From: Eubacterium sp.
GTDB lineage: Bacteria; Bacillota_A; Clostridia; Lachnospirales; Lachnospiraceae
Assembly (NCBI GenBank): GCA_024687845.1
Contig: JAILEL010000185.1
Location: 1 to 28,420 of the forward strand
DNA: 28,420 nucleotides
Direction of reading: 5' to 3'
A program made the translations under genes and the position numbers. Of the stretch, positions 15,366 to 22,521 are shown in pieces (the first letter of the stretch is position 1; every line of letters begins with the position of its first letter). Under the pieces are notes generated by a model, which saw only the letters and a list, made by a program, of their open reading frames with translations, searched no databases and had not been told where the DNA came from.

Positions 15366-16295
15366 ATGATTTATAATAACGTACTTGAAGCTGTAGGACA
15401 TACTCCTATGATAAGACTTAACAGAATGGCTGATCCGGATGGAGCAGAAATTCTTGTGAAGTTCGAAGGAACTAATATAGGTGGTTCAATAAAAACAAGA
15501 ACTGCACTTAAAATGATTAAAGCGGCTGAAAAGGAAGGTCTTATCAAAGAAGATACAATAATTGTAGAACCTACAAGTGGTAATCAGGGAATAGGTCTTG
15601 CACTCGTTGGTGCGGTTAAAGGATATAAGACTATAATTATTATGCCGGACTCAGTAAGTGAAGAGAGAAGAAAGCTTGTAAAGCATTATGGTGCTGAAGT
15701 TATCTTGATTCACGATGCGGGAGATATAGGTGCATGTATTGATGAATGTCTGAAAACTGCTCTTAAAATGGCAGAAGAAGACAGCAGAGTTTATGTACCA
15801 CAGCAGTTCAGTAATATAAATAATATCAAAGCTCATAAAAATCATACAGCCCTTGAGATAATGGAACAGGTAGAAGGTCCGATTCATGGATTCTGTTCAG
15901 GTATTGGAACCGGTGGAACAATTACAGGAATAGGGGAAGTTCTTAAAGCTCAATATCCAGATATTGAAATATGGGCTGTCGAGCCTGAAAATGCAGCTAT
16001 ACTTGCAGGTGGTACTATTGGAACACATATTCAGATGGGGATAGGTGATGGAATTATTCCTGATATACTTAATCAGTCCATATATGACGATATTTATGTT
16101 GTTACCGATGACGAAGCTATAGAAACCTCAAAACGTCTTGCTAGAGAAGAAGGTCTGATGTGTGGTATCTCAAGCGGAACCAATGTTGCTGCAGCTATTA
16201 AGCTTGCTAAGAAGCTTGGTAAAGGAAAAACTGTAGTGACTGTACTTCCGGATACAGCAGAAAGATACTTTTCTACAACACTTTTTGATGAATAA
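15366..16295 (+). CDS. cysK: Cysteine synthase-family PLP enzyme
   Basis: The 309-residue protein has the fold-type II PLP pattern of O-acetylserine sulfhydrylase: Lys43 in GGSIKTRTA as the Schiff-base lysine, the substrate loop EPTSGNQGIG at 68-77, the phosphate-binding SGIGTGGT at 178-185, and a C-terminal SSGTNVAAA. It would make cysteine from O-acetylserine and sulfide. The substrate loop has Gln where most CysK proteins have Thr (SGNTG), and KTR replaces the usual KDR; I recall this form in a clostridial CysK clade, but the acyl donor might differ. GAGG precedes the ATG by eight bases. The next gene is separated by a tRNA. Confidence 0.85.
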   Translation: MIYNNVLEAVGHTPMIRLNRMADPDGAEILVKFEGTNIGGSIKTRTALKMIKAAEKEGLIKEDTIIVEPTSGNQGIGLALVGAVKGYKTIIIMPDSVSEERRKLVKHYGAEVILIHDAGDIGACIDECLKTALKMAEEDSRVYVPQQFSNINNIKAHKNHTALEIMEQVEGPIHGFCSGIGTGGTITGIGEVLKAQYPDIEIWAVEPENAAILAGGTIGTHIQMGIGDGIIPDILNQSIYDDIYVVTDDEAIETSKRLAREEGLMCGISSGTNVAAAIKLAKKLGKGKTVVTVLPDTAERYFSTTLFDE

Positions 16296-16322
16296 TAGTC
16301 AACAACGCTTTTTATGAATTGT

Positions 16323-16351
16323 TTGACAAAAAAATTATTATGTAGTATATA
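16323..16351 (+). promoter_or_regulatory. Strong sigma-A promoter for tRNA-Pro
   Basis: Perfect TTGACA at 16323-16328, a 17-bp spacer, and TATATA at 16346-16351. Transcription would begin near 16358, leaving about 70 nt of leader with a hairpin before the tRNA. Confidence 0.8.
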
Positions 16352-16369
16352 TTTGTTGCGTAATGGGTG

Positions 16370-16391
16370 ACGATTTGCTTTTACAAATCGT
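16370..16391 (+). repeat. Perfect 8-bp hairpin in the tRNA-Pro leader
   Basis: ACGATTTG at 16370-16377 and CAAATCGT at 16384-16391 flank a 6-nt loop. It is followed by the GCGAAGC-containing segment 16392-16416, loosely like the CGAACGAAG segment inside the right-end hairpin array. It may help RNase processing of the tRNA precursor or be a small intergenic repeat. Confidence 0.6.
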
Positions 16392-16426
16392 TGCTCCAAA
16401 GCGAAGCAGATATGGTACATTAATTT

Positions 16427-16500
16427 CGGGATGTGGCTCAGTTTGGTAGAGCGCCACATTAGGGATGTGGAGGCCGCAGGTTCAAGTCCTGTCATTCCGA
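16427..16500 (+). tRNA. tRNA-Pro (anticodon AGG)
   Basis: A 74-nt cloverleaf: acceptor CGGGATG with CATTCCG (one G-T pair), D-arm GCTC/GAGC, anticodon stem CCACA/TGTGG with loop TTAGGGA, T-arm GCAGG/CCTGT with loop TTCAAGT, discriminator A. The anticodon is AGG, reading CCU and, if A34 is changed to inosine, CCC and CCA. The rest of the loop (G35 G36 G37 A38) is standard for tRNA-Pro. CCA is not encoded. A strong promoter lies upstream and a terminator starts four bases after it. Confidence 0.93.
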
Positions 16501-16503
16501 TTC

Positions 16504-16555
16504 AAGATGACATAAAGAGATTTATTTATAATTTCTTTATGTCATCTTTTCTTTT
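16504..16555 (+). terminator. Intrinsic terminator of tRNA-Pro
   Basis: AAGATGACATAAAGA at 16504-16518 pairs perfectly with TCTTTATGTCATCTT at 16534-16548 (15 bp, 15-nt loop), followed by TTCTTTT. Confidence 0.88.
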
Positions 16556-16671
16556 GTTATACAATTTTTTTGTCGAAATATTTTATAAAAAATGTTATAG
16601 TAACATATGTGTGAGCAAATAAGATCATTATATTAAATATGATCATATATAATGTGAAAGGGGACGACGCT

Positions 16672-17013
16672 ATGCCATTTATTGATTCAAAAATTTCTGT
16701 AAAAGTAAGTGATGAAAAAAAGGAGATTATCAAGTCAAAGCTTGGGGAAGCTGCTTCGATTATAGGTAAGCCTGAATCATTTGTAATGATTGGTTTTGAT
16801 GATGATTACGTTCTGTATTTTGGCGGTAAGAAGATGGAGAAGGCAGTTTACGTTTCTGTAGATGTGTACGGATCTTCTAATTCGTCTGCATGTGACAAAA
16901 TGACTGAAAAGATATGTGAAATATATGAAGAAGAGCTTGGAATTCCTTCCAGAAATATTTATGTTGAATACCGTTCGACTACCGATTGGGGATGGGATGG
17001 TAGAAATTTCTAA
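16672..17013 (+). CDS. MIF-family tautomerase-like protein
   Basis: The 113-residue product begins MPFIDSK, so Pro2 becomes the N-terminal catalytic proline after Met removal. SESFVMIGF-type spacing (GKPESFVMIGFDD), YFGG and the ending YRSTTDWGWDGRNF match bacterial macrophage-migration-inhibitory-factor/phenylpyruvate tautomerase proteins. They form trimers and catalyse keto-enol tautomerisation; the natural substrate in bacteria is unknown. The ATG at 16672 is chosen because it has GAAAGGGG eight bases upstream and puts proline second; an ATG at 16639 would bury that proline. A GATCAT/ATGATC dyad at 16623-16644 lies just before the gene. Confidence 0.88.
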   Translation: MPFIDSKISVKVSDEKKEIIKSKLGEAASIIGKPESFVMIGFDDDYVLYFGGKKMEKAVYVSVDVYGSSNSSACDKMTEKICEIYEEELGIPSRNIYVEYRSTTDWGWDGRNF

Positions 17014-17066
17014 AGCACTTTGTTGTTTAAGCTAAAATATTTCTTTTGCTTGGAAAGGATTCATAT

Positions 17067-18758
17067 ATGAAGAAAAAAGGTATTATATTTCTTATTTCAG
17101 CTCTTGCAATTTTCGCAATACTGATAATATTTACGGTTAATAATCCGGGAACAGTAGATTTCGAAACCTATGAACCAGCCGTTTATTCAACTATATTCTC
17201 ACTATTACCACCAGTTATAGCGATTTTGCTCGCTCTTATTACTAAAGAGGTTTATTCCTCACTTTTTGTAGGTATCGTAACTGGCGCGCTTCTTTTTTCC
17301 AATGGTAACATGGAGCTTATGTTTAATACTATGATGTTTAACGAAGAAGGCGGAATGGTATATAAGCTTGCTGACAGCTGGAATGTTGGTATTCTTATAT
17401 TCCTTGTTATTTTAGGTATCCTGGTTGCCCTTATGAATAAAGTGGGTGGTTCAGCTGCATTTGGTATCTGGGCTTCTGAACATATTAAGTCAAGAACTGG
17501 TACTCAGATAGCAACAGTGCTTCTTGGAGTGCTAATATTTGTAGATGATTATTTTAACTGTCTGACTGTTGGTTCTGTTATGAGACCCGTAACTGACAGG
17601 CAGAAGGTATCACGTGCCAAGCTTGCATATCTTATTGATGCAACAGCTGCTCCTGTATGTATCATTGCACCAGTATCAAGCTGGGCAGCGGCAGTTACAT
17701 CCTCAGTTCCCGATGATTCTGGAATAAATGGTTTTTCAATGTTTCTAAAAACTATTCCATATAACTTCTATGCACTTACAACTATTTTAATGATGATAAC
17801 TATGATCTTACTTAAGTTTGAGTATGGTCCTATGAAGCTGCATGAGAGAAATGCATCTGAGAAAGGTGATCTTTTCACTACAGAGGCACGTCCATATGGT
17901 AATGCTGATGAAGAAAAGAAGACTCCTTATGGAAAGGTTATCGATCTTGTATTCCCTGTAATAGTACTTATCGCATGTTGTATTATGGGCATGGTTTATA
18001 CAGGAGGATTCTTTTCAGGACAAAGCTTTGTAACTGCATTTGCTGATGCTGATGCATCTGTTGGTCTTGTTATAGGTAGTCTTATCACTCTAATTATCAC
18101 ATTCTGTTTCTATATGGTTAGAGGAGTTCTTACATTTAAAGAATTCACAGAGTGTATTCCTGAAGGCTTCAAGGCAATGGTTGCACCTATACTTATCCTT
18201 ACAATGGCTTGGACTCTCTCTGGTATGACAGGTCTTCTTGGTGCTAAGTTCTATGTACATGACCTTGTAGCTGCTTCAGCCGGCGGTATTCAGATGTTCC
18301 TTCCTGCAATTATCTTCCTTGTAGCAGTTTTCCTTGCATTCTCTACAGGAACAAGCTGGGGTACATTTGCAATACTTATTCCTATTGTATGTAACGTATT
18401 CATCGATGCCGGCTCATATGAAATGCTTGTTATCTCAATATCTGCTTGTCTTGCAGGAGCCGTTTGTGGAGACCATTGTTCTCCAATATCTGATACAACG
18501 ATCATGGCATCAGCTGGTGCTCATTCTGATCACGTTAACCATGTATCTACACAGCTTCCTTATGCGCTTACAGCTGCAGGAGTATCAGCAATAGGATACC
18601 TTCTTGCTGGAATAATCGGATACAACACAGAAAGCTCTATTGCGTTAGTTTCACTTCCTGTTACTATCATACTTATGCTAGTAACTATATTTGTTATCAG
18701 AACGATCACTCAAGGAAAAAGTGATGGCAAGGTCGAAGAAAAAATTACAGAAGAATAA
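17067..18758 (+). CDS. Na+/H+ antiporter, NhaC family
   Basis: The 563-residue membrane protein has about 11-12 hydrophobic helices. NhaC-type landmarks are ALLFSNGN after helix 3, FVDDYFNCLTVGSVMRPVTD, RAKLAYLIDATAAPVCIIAP with SSWAA, SFSTGTSW-like AFSTGTSWGTFAI near 435, and AVCGDHCSPISDTTIMASAGA followed by DHVNHV. These exchange cytoplasmic Na+ for H+, or organic acid pairs in some members. The ATG at 17067 has GGAAAGGA seven bases upstream; a TTG at 17046 precedes this site and is rejected. It has its own terminator and probably follows the tautomerase gene on one mRNA (53 nt gap). Confidence 0.92.
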   Translation: MKKKGIIFLISALAIFAILIIFTVNNPGTVDFETYEPAVYSTIFSLLPPVIAILLALITKEVYSSLFVGIVTGALLFSNGNMELMFNTMMFNEEGGMVYKLADSWNVGILIFLVILGILVALMNKVGGSAAFGIWASEHIKSRTGTQIATVLLGVLIFVDDYFNCLTVGSVMRPVTDRQKVSRAKLAYLIDATAAPVCIIAPVSSWAAAVTSSVPDDSGINGFSMFLKTIPYNFYALTTILMMITMILLKFEYGPMKLHERNASEKGDLFTTEARPYGNADEEKKTPYGKVIDLVFPVIVLIACCIMGMVYTGGFFSGQSFVTAFADADASVGLVIGSLITLIITFCFYMVRGVLTFKEFTECIPEGFKAMVAPILILTMAWTLSGMTGLLGAKFYVHDLVAASAGGIQMFLPAIIFLVAVFLAFSTGTSWGTFAILIPIVCNVFIDAGSYEMLVISISACLAGAVCGDHCSPISDTTIMASAGAHSDHVNHVSTQLPYALTAAGVSAIGYLLAGIIGYNTESSIALVSLPVTIILMLVTIFVIRTITQGKSDGKVEEKITEE

Positions 18759-18777
18759 AACAGAGTATTATAAGTTT

Positions 18778-18835
18778 ACACATTTAGAGAAATGTGTTAT
18801 TTTATAGGTTGGTGTTTAATATACCAACCTATTTT
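18778..18835 (+). terminator. Two tandem hairpins, terminator after the antiporter gene
   Basis: Hairpin one: ACACATTT at 18778-18785 with AAATGTGT at 18790-18797 (loop AGAG), then a T-rich tract. Hairpin two: ATAGGTTGGT at 18804-18813 with ACCAACCTAT at 18823-18832, then TTTTATT. Either could terminate transcription. Confidence 0.75.
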
Positions 18836-18900
18836 ATTAATGGGTTTTAGTGTTATTAACATCAGTAGATAAAATATTATACAAATAAGAGGTTAAATAT

Positions 18901-20337
18901 ATGAAGATTTACAACACCCTTACTCGTAAAAAAGAAGAGTTTGTTCCTATTCAGGAAGGAAAGGTTGGCATCTATGTATGCGGACCTACAGTTTATGATT
19001 TTATTCATATAGGAAATGCACGTCCAATGATTGTTTTTGATACTCTTAGAAGATACCTGGAACATAAGGGATATGAAGTAAATTATGTAACGAACTTTAC
19101 TGATATCGATGATAAAATCATCAATCGTAGCATAAAGGAAGGTATACCTGCTTCAGAGGTCTCTGAAAAATACATTGCCGAATGTAAAAAGGATATGGTG
19201 GCTCTTAATGTAAGAACTGCTACAACTCATCCACAAGCAACTCAGGAAATTCCAGAGATGATCGATATGGTTCAGACTCTTATAGATAAAGGTCATGCTT
19301 ATGAGAAGAATGGAACAGTATATTTCAGAGTTCGTAGCTTCGAAGGATATGGAAAGCTTTCTCATAAAAATATTGATGACCTCGAGTCAGGACATAGAGC
19401 TGATGCACATGCACTTAAGGTGTCTGGAGAAAATGAAAAGGAAGATAGTCTTGATTTTGTTCTTTGGAAACCTAAGAAGGAAGGAGAGCCTTACTGGGAA
19501 TCTCCATGGGGACAGGGACGTCCGGGATGGCATCTTGAATGTTCATGCATGTCTAAGAAATATGTTGGAGAAACTATCGATATTCATGCAGGTGGTGAAG
19601 ATCTGATATTCCCTCACCATGAAAATGAAATAGCACAGAGTGAAGCTACAAATGACAAGCCTTTCGCAAATTATTGGATGCATAATGCATTTCTTAAAAT
19701 AAATGGTGAAAGAATGGGCAAGTCTCTTGGCAATTTCTTTACAGTTCGTGATATCTGTGCTCAGTATGATCCACAGGTTATAAGATTCTTTATGCTTTCT
19801 GCTCAGTACAGAACACCTATTAATTTTTCAAAGGAATTAATAAATGATTCTGCAAAAGGACTTGAACGTATCCAGACTGGAGCTGAAAAGCTTAAAGAGA
19901 TAGTAGAGAAAAATAAGATTAAATTCATGTCAGATCCTGAACAGAAAATACTTGAGGAAGCGATTCCTGCATTTATCGAAAGATTTGATGCTGCAATGGA
20001 TGATGATCTTAATACTGCAGATGCTGTATCAGTAATATTCGAACTTGTTCGTTTTACAAATGCAAATACAGATGAAAAATCATCAGCTCCATTTGCTGAT
20101 TGCTTATATAAGGTTCTTTCAGAGCTTTGCGAAAAAGTACTTGGAATCAGCCTTGAGAAAAAAGCTGAGGAAATAGATAATGATGAAGTAAAAGTAATCG
20201 AAGAGCTTATCGCCGAAAGAACTGCAGCAAAAAAAGAAAAGAATTTTGCAAAAGCTGATGAAATCAGAGCAAAACTTCTTGATATGGGTATTGTTCTCGA
20301 AGATACTCGAGAAGGCGTTAAGTGGAAGAAGGCCTAA
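18901..20337 (+). CDS. cysS: Cysteinyl-tRNA synthetase
   Basis: The 478-residue class I synthetase has zinc ligands Cys27 in VCGPTVYD, Cys in HLECSCMSKK and His in HHENEIAQS, the HIGH motif as HIGN at 36-39, GGEDLIFPHHENE, and the KMSKS loop as RMGKSLGNFF near 269. It charges tRNA-Cys. R and G replace K and S in KMSKS; the key second Lys is kept. The C-terminal domain ends with the KKEKNFAKADEIRAKLLDMGI helix and a GVKWKK tail typical of the family. It begins the conserved cysS-mrnC-rlmB-sigH set; GAGG is nine bases before the ATG. Confidence 0.97.
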   Translation: MKIYNTLTRKKEEFVPIQEGKVGIYVCGPTVYDFIHIGNARPMIVFDTLRRYLEHKGYEVNYVTNFTDIDDKIINRSIKEGIPASEVSEKYIAECKKDMVALNVRTATTHPQATQEIPEMIDMVQTLIDKGHAYEKNGTVYFRVRSFEGYGKLSHKNIDDLESGHRADAHALKVSGENEKEDSLDFVLWKPKKEGEPYWESPWGQGRPGWHLECSCMSKKYVGETIDIHAGGEDLIFPHHENEIAQSEATNDKPFANYWMHNAFLKINGERMGKSLGNFFTVRDICAQYDPQVIRFFMLSAQYRTPINFSKELINDSAKGLERIQTGAEKLKEIVEKNKIKFMSDPEQKILEEAIPAFIERFDAAMDDDLNTADAVSVIFELVRFTNANTDEKSSAPFADCLYKVLSELCEKVLGISLEKKAEEIDNDEVKVIEELIAERTAAKKEKNFAKADEIRAKLLDMGIVLEDTREGVKWKKA

Positions 20338-20404
20338 ATACTCTTTAATATTTCTAGTTTAAAATTTATAAATCTTTACGATATTCTTTAAGGATGGTAT
20401 ATCA

Positions 20405-20800
20405 ATGACTCCACATGAAGTGTCCTGTAAGTATTCACCGCTTGCACTTGCCTATATAGGAGATAGTGTATTTGACCTTGAAATAAAAAGATATTTTGTT
20501 TTACGGGCAAATATGCAGCCTGAGAAATATCACCAGAAGGTTACATCGATAGTTTCAGCAAATGCTCAGGCGGAGTTTATAGAGTACTATATGGATAATA
20601 TTACGGAAGATGAACTTGCTGTTTTTAAGAGAGCAAGAAATTCTTCTCCACATACAAAGGCTAAGAATGCAAGTCTGGAGAATTATTTAAAAGCTACTGG
20701 ATTCGAAGCTGTTATTGGATTTCTGTATTTATCAGAACAAAATGATAGGTTAAATGATATTATAGCTTCTGTACTAAAATTTCATGGCATTAATATCTAA
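20405..20800 (+). CDS. mrnC: Mini-ribonuclease 3
   Basis: The 131-residue protein is an RNase III catalytic domain without the double-stranded RNA-binding domain. LALAYIGDSVFDLEIKRY contains the signature Asp, and KAKNASLENYLKATGFEAVIGFLYL contains the second helix with ATGFEAVIGFLYL. In Bacillus it processes the ends of the 23S rRNA precursor as a dimer. It follows cysS by 67 nt, with a TAAGGA site upstream of the ATG. The size and position are normal for the family. Confidence 0.96.
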   Translation: MTPHEVSCKYSPLALAYIGDSVFDLEIKRYFVLRANMQPEKYHQKVTSIVSANAQAEFIEYYMDNITEDELAVFKRARNSSPHTKAKNASLENYLKATGFEAVIGFLYLSEQNDRLNDIIASVLKFHGINI

Positions 20801-20847
20801 AATACAAAGAGTCTTTAAAATATCAAATTAAAATGAAAGGCTATACA

Positions 20848-21669
20848 ATGGCATATGAAATATTTGGCAAGGATATGACAGAGCTTCATTCTGAGCCAGC
20901 AAAAGAAATAAAAAAAGAAGATAAAACTGAAAGAATATTAACCGATCGTCTCGAAGGCAGAAATGCCATCTTAGAGGCAATTAAAGCAGGCCGAACAATA
21001 GATAAGATTTACATTCAGGATGGCCTCAGAGATGGAACGGTCCAGAAAATTCTGAATAAAATAAAAGGCTCGGGGACAGCTATCAATTTTGTCAAAAAGC
21101 AGCGACTTGATTCTATGTCTGAAACAGGTCACCATCAAGGAGTTATAGCACAAACAACTTCTTATGAATATGCAGAGATAGATGATATATTTGATCTTGC
21201 TGCAAAAATGAAGGAACCACCTTTTATCATCCTGCTTGATGAGATAGAAGACCCTCATAATCTTGGTGCTATTATACGTACAGCAAATATATGTGGAGCA
21301 CATGGGGTAATCATTCCTAAACATAGAGCAACAGGACTTACTGCGACTGTAGTAAGAGCTTCTGCAGGAGCTGTAAATTTTACACCTGTTGTTAAGGTTA
21401 CAAATATTGCAAAAACCATTGATGAGCTTAAAGGTCGCGGACTCTGGTTTGCCTGTGCCGATATGGAAGGCGAAGTAATGTACAAATGCAATCTTACCGG
21501 TTCTATAGGTCTTGTTATCGGTAATGAAGGCTCGGGAGTTTCCAGGCTTGTTAAAGAAAAATGTGATTATATAGTTTCTATTCCAATGAGAGGTGATATT
21601 GAATCACTTAATGCCTCAGTTGCAACGGGAATACTCGCATATGAAATAGTTAGACAGCGTTATTCTTAA
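20848..21669 (+). CDS. rlmB: 23S rRNA 2'-O-ribose methyltransferase, RlmB/SpoU family
   Basis: The 273-residue protein has a short charged N-terminal extension, the RNA-binding L30e-like domain starting LEGRNAILEAIKAGRTIDKIYI, and the SpoU/TrmH knot domain with motif 1 DPHNLGAIIRTANICGAHGVI, motif 2 VIGNEGSGVSRLV and motif 3 IPMRGDIESLNASVATGI. It methylates G2251 of 23S rRNA in Escherichia coli; paralogues with other targets exist, so the position is inferred. The ATG at 20848 sits seven bases after AAAGG; the ATG at 20833 lies ahead of that ribosome site. It is part of the cysS-mrnC-rlmB cluster. Confidence 0.94.
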   Translation: MAYEIFGKDMTELHSEPAKEIKKEDKTERILTDRLEGRNAILEAIKAGRTIDKIYIQDGLRDGTVQKILNKIKGSGTAINFVKKQRLDSMSETGHHQGVIAQTTSYEYAEIDDIFDLAAKMKEPPFIILLDEIEDPHNLGAIIRTANICGAHGVIIPKHRATGLTATVVRASAGAVNFTPVVKVTNIAKTIDELKGRGLWFACADMEGEVMYKCNLTGSIGLVIGNEGSGVSRLVKEKCDYIVSIPMRGDIESLNASVATGILAYEIVRQRYS

Positions 21670-21709
21670 AGCTGCTATCTGGATTTATATATAACTTGGA
21701 GAAAATGCT

Positions 21710-22306
21710 ATGACTAAATATGAAAAACTGCCTGATGACATAATTATTGAACTGGTTCATCAAGGTGATAAAGAAGCCGAGGAATATATACTTCTTAAAT
21801 ATATGCCTCTTGTTAATAGCGAAACAAGATTTTTATATCTTGCAGGAGCTGAAACTGAGGATTTGGCTCAAGAGGGGATGATTGGTCTTTTTACAGCAAT
21901 AAGGGATTATATTCCTGATTCTGATGCATCCTTTATTACATTTGCAACTGTATGTATAAGAAACAGAATTCATTCTGCACTTACAGCTGCCAATAGACAG
22001 AAGCATGCTATGCTGAATAATTACATTTCACTTTTTTATAATGATATTGAAGAAGGAAATAGTGAGCTGAGCAATCTTGCAAGTGATGATAATATATCGA
22101 ATCCAGAATTCATAATTTTGAGGCATGAGAAAATCGAACAGATGTATGAAAAGTTAGATATGAAGCTGAGTCCAGTTGAGAAAAATGTTGCAAAGCTTTA
22201 TATTCAAGGGCTTTCAAGAAAAGAGATTGCTACACAACTGGGTAAGACTGAGAAATCAGTAGATAATGCGCTTACAAGAATTCATAATAAACTGAAAGAA
22301 AACTGA
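21710..22306 (+). CDS. sigH: RNA polymerase sigma factor, SigH-type
   Basis: The 198-residue sigma-70 family protein has region 2 (DLAQEGMIGLFTAIRDY, then FITFATVCIRNRI, which contacts core and the -10 region) and region 4 (LSRKEIATQLGKTEKSVDNALTRI HTH). Its place after mrnC and rlmB matches sigH in Bacillus and Clostridia, where it drives early stationary-phase and sporulation genes. In Bacillus the NYN-domain gene yacP lies between rlmB and sigH; here it is absent, the gap being 40 nt. Whether this organism sporulates cannot be told. Confidence 0.9.
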   Translation: MTKYEKLPDDIIIELVHQGDKEAEEYILLKYMPLVNSETRFLYLAGAETEDLAQEGMIGLFTAIRDYIPDSDASFITFATVCIRNRIHSALTAANRQKHAMLNNYISLFYNDIEEGNSELSNLASDDNISNPEFIILRHEKIEQMYEKLDMKLSPVEKNVAKLYIQGLSRKEIATQLGKTEKSVDNALTRIHNKLKEN

Positions 22307-22353
22307 TGCTTTTATAAAGTAAGATAAGCTTATATAAAAATGGGCATAAAAAA

Positions 22354-22426
22354 AGCTGCTAACGGGAGTCGAACCCGTGACCTCAACATTACCGATGTTG
22401 CGCTCTACCTACTGAGCTATAACAGC
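22354..22426 (-). tRNA. tRNA-Thr (anticodon GGT)
   Basis: On the minus strand the 73-nt cloverleaf has acceptor GCTGTTA/TAGCAGC, D-arm GCTC/GAGC, anticodon stem CAACA/TGTTG with loop TCGGTAA, T-arm ACGGG/CCCGT with loop TTCGACT, and discriminator T. The anticodon GGT reads ACC and ACU. Position 33, nearly always T, is C here. CCA is not encoded. The discriminator T merges into a T-run (A-run at 22348-22353 on the + strand) that may act as a terminator. It converges with sigH. Confidence 0.93.
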
Positions 22427-22458
22427 AAATGTATGAATTCATATCCACACAAGTAGAT

Positions 22459-22487
22459 ATCTTACTTGATTGAATAAAAACTGTCAA
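22459..22487 (-). promoter_or_regulatory. Strong sigma-A promoter for tRNA-Thr
   Basis: Read on the minus strand: TTGACA (22487-22482), a 17-bp spacer and TAAGAT (22464-22459). It points at the tRNA, whose 5' end is about 33 bp downstream. Confidence 0.78.
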
Positions 22488-22521
22488 GAAAAAAAGTAAA
22501 AACACATGGAGATTATGAGAA

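Noticed and set aside
16623..16644. GATCAT/ATGATC dyad as an operator for the tautomerase gene
   Set aside because: Only 6 bp pair in a very AT-rich region; it is mentioned under the gene but is too weak to call.
21670..21709. Missing yacP gene between rlmB and sigH as a deletion
   Set aside because: The gap is only 40 nt with no remnant, and absence of yacP here may be normal for this lineage, so it is not reported as a loss event.
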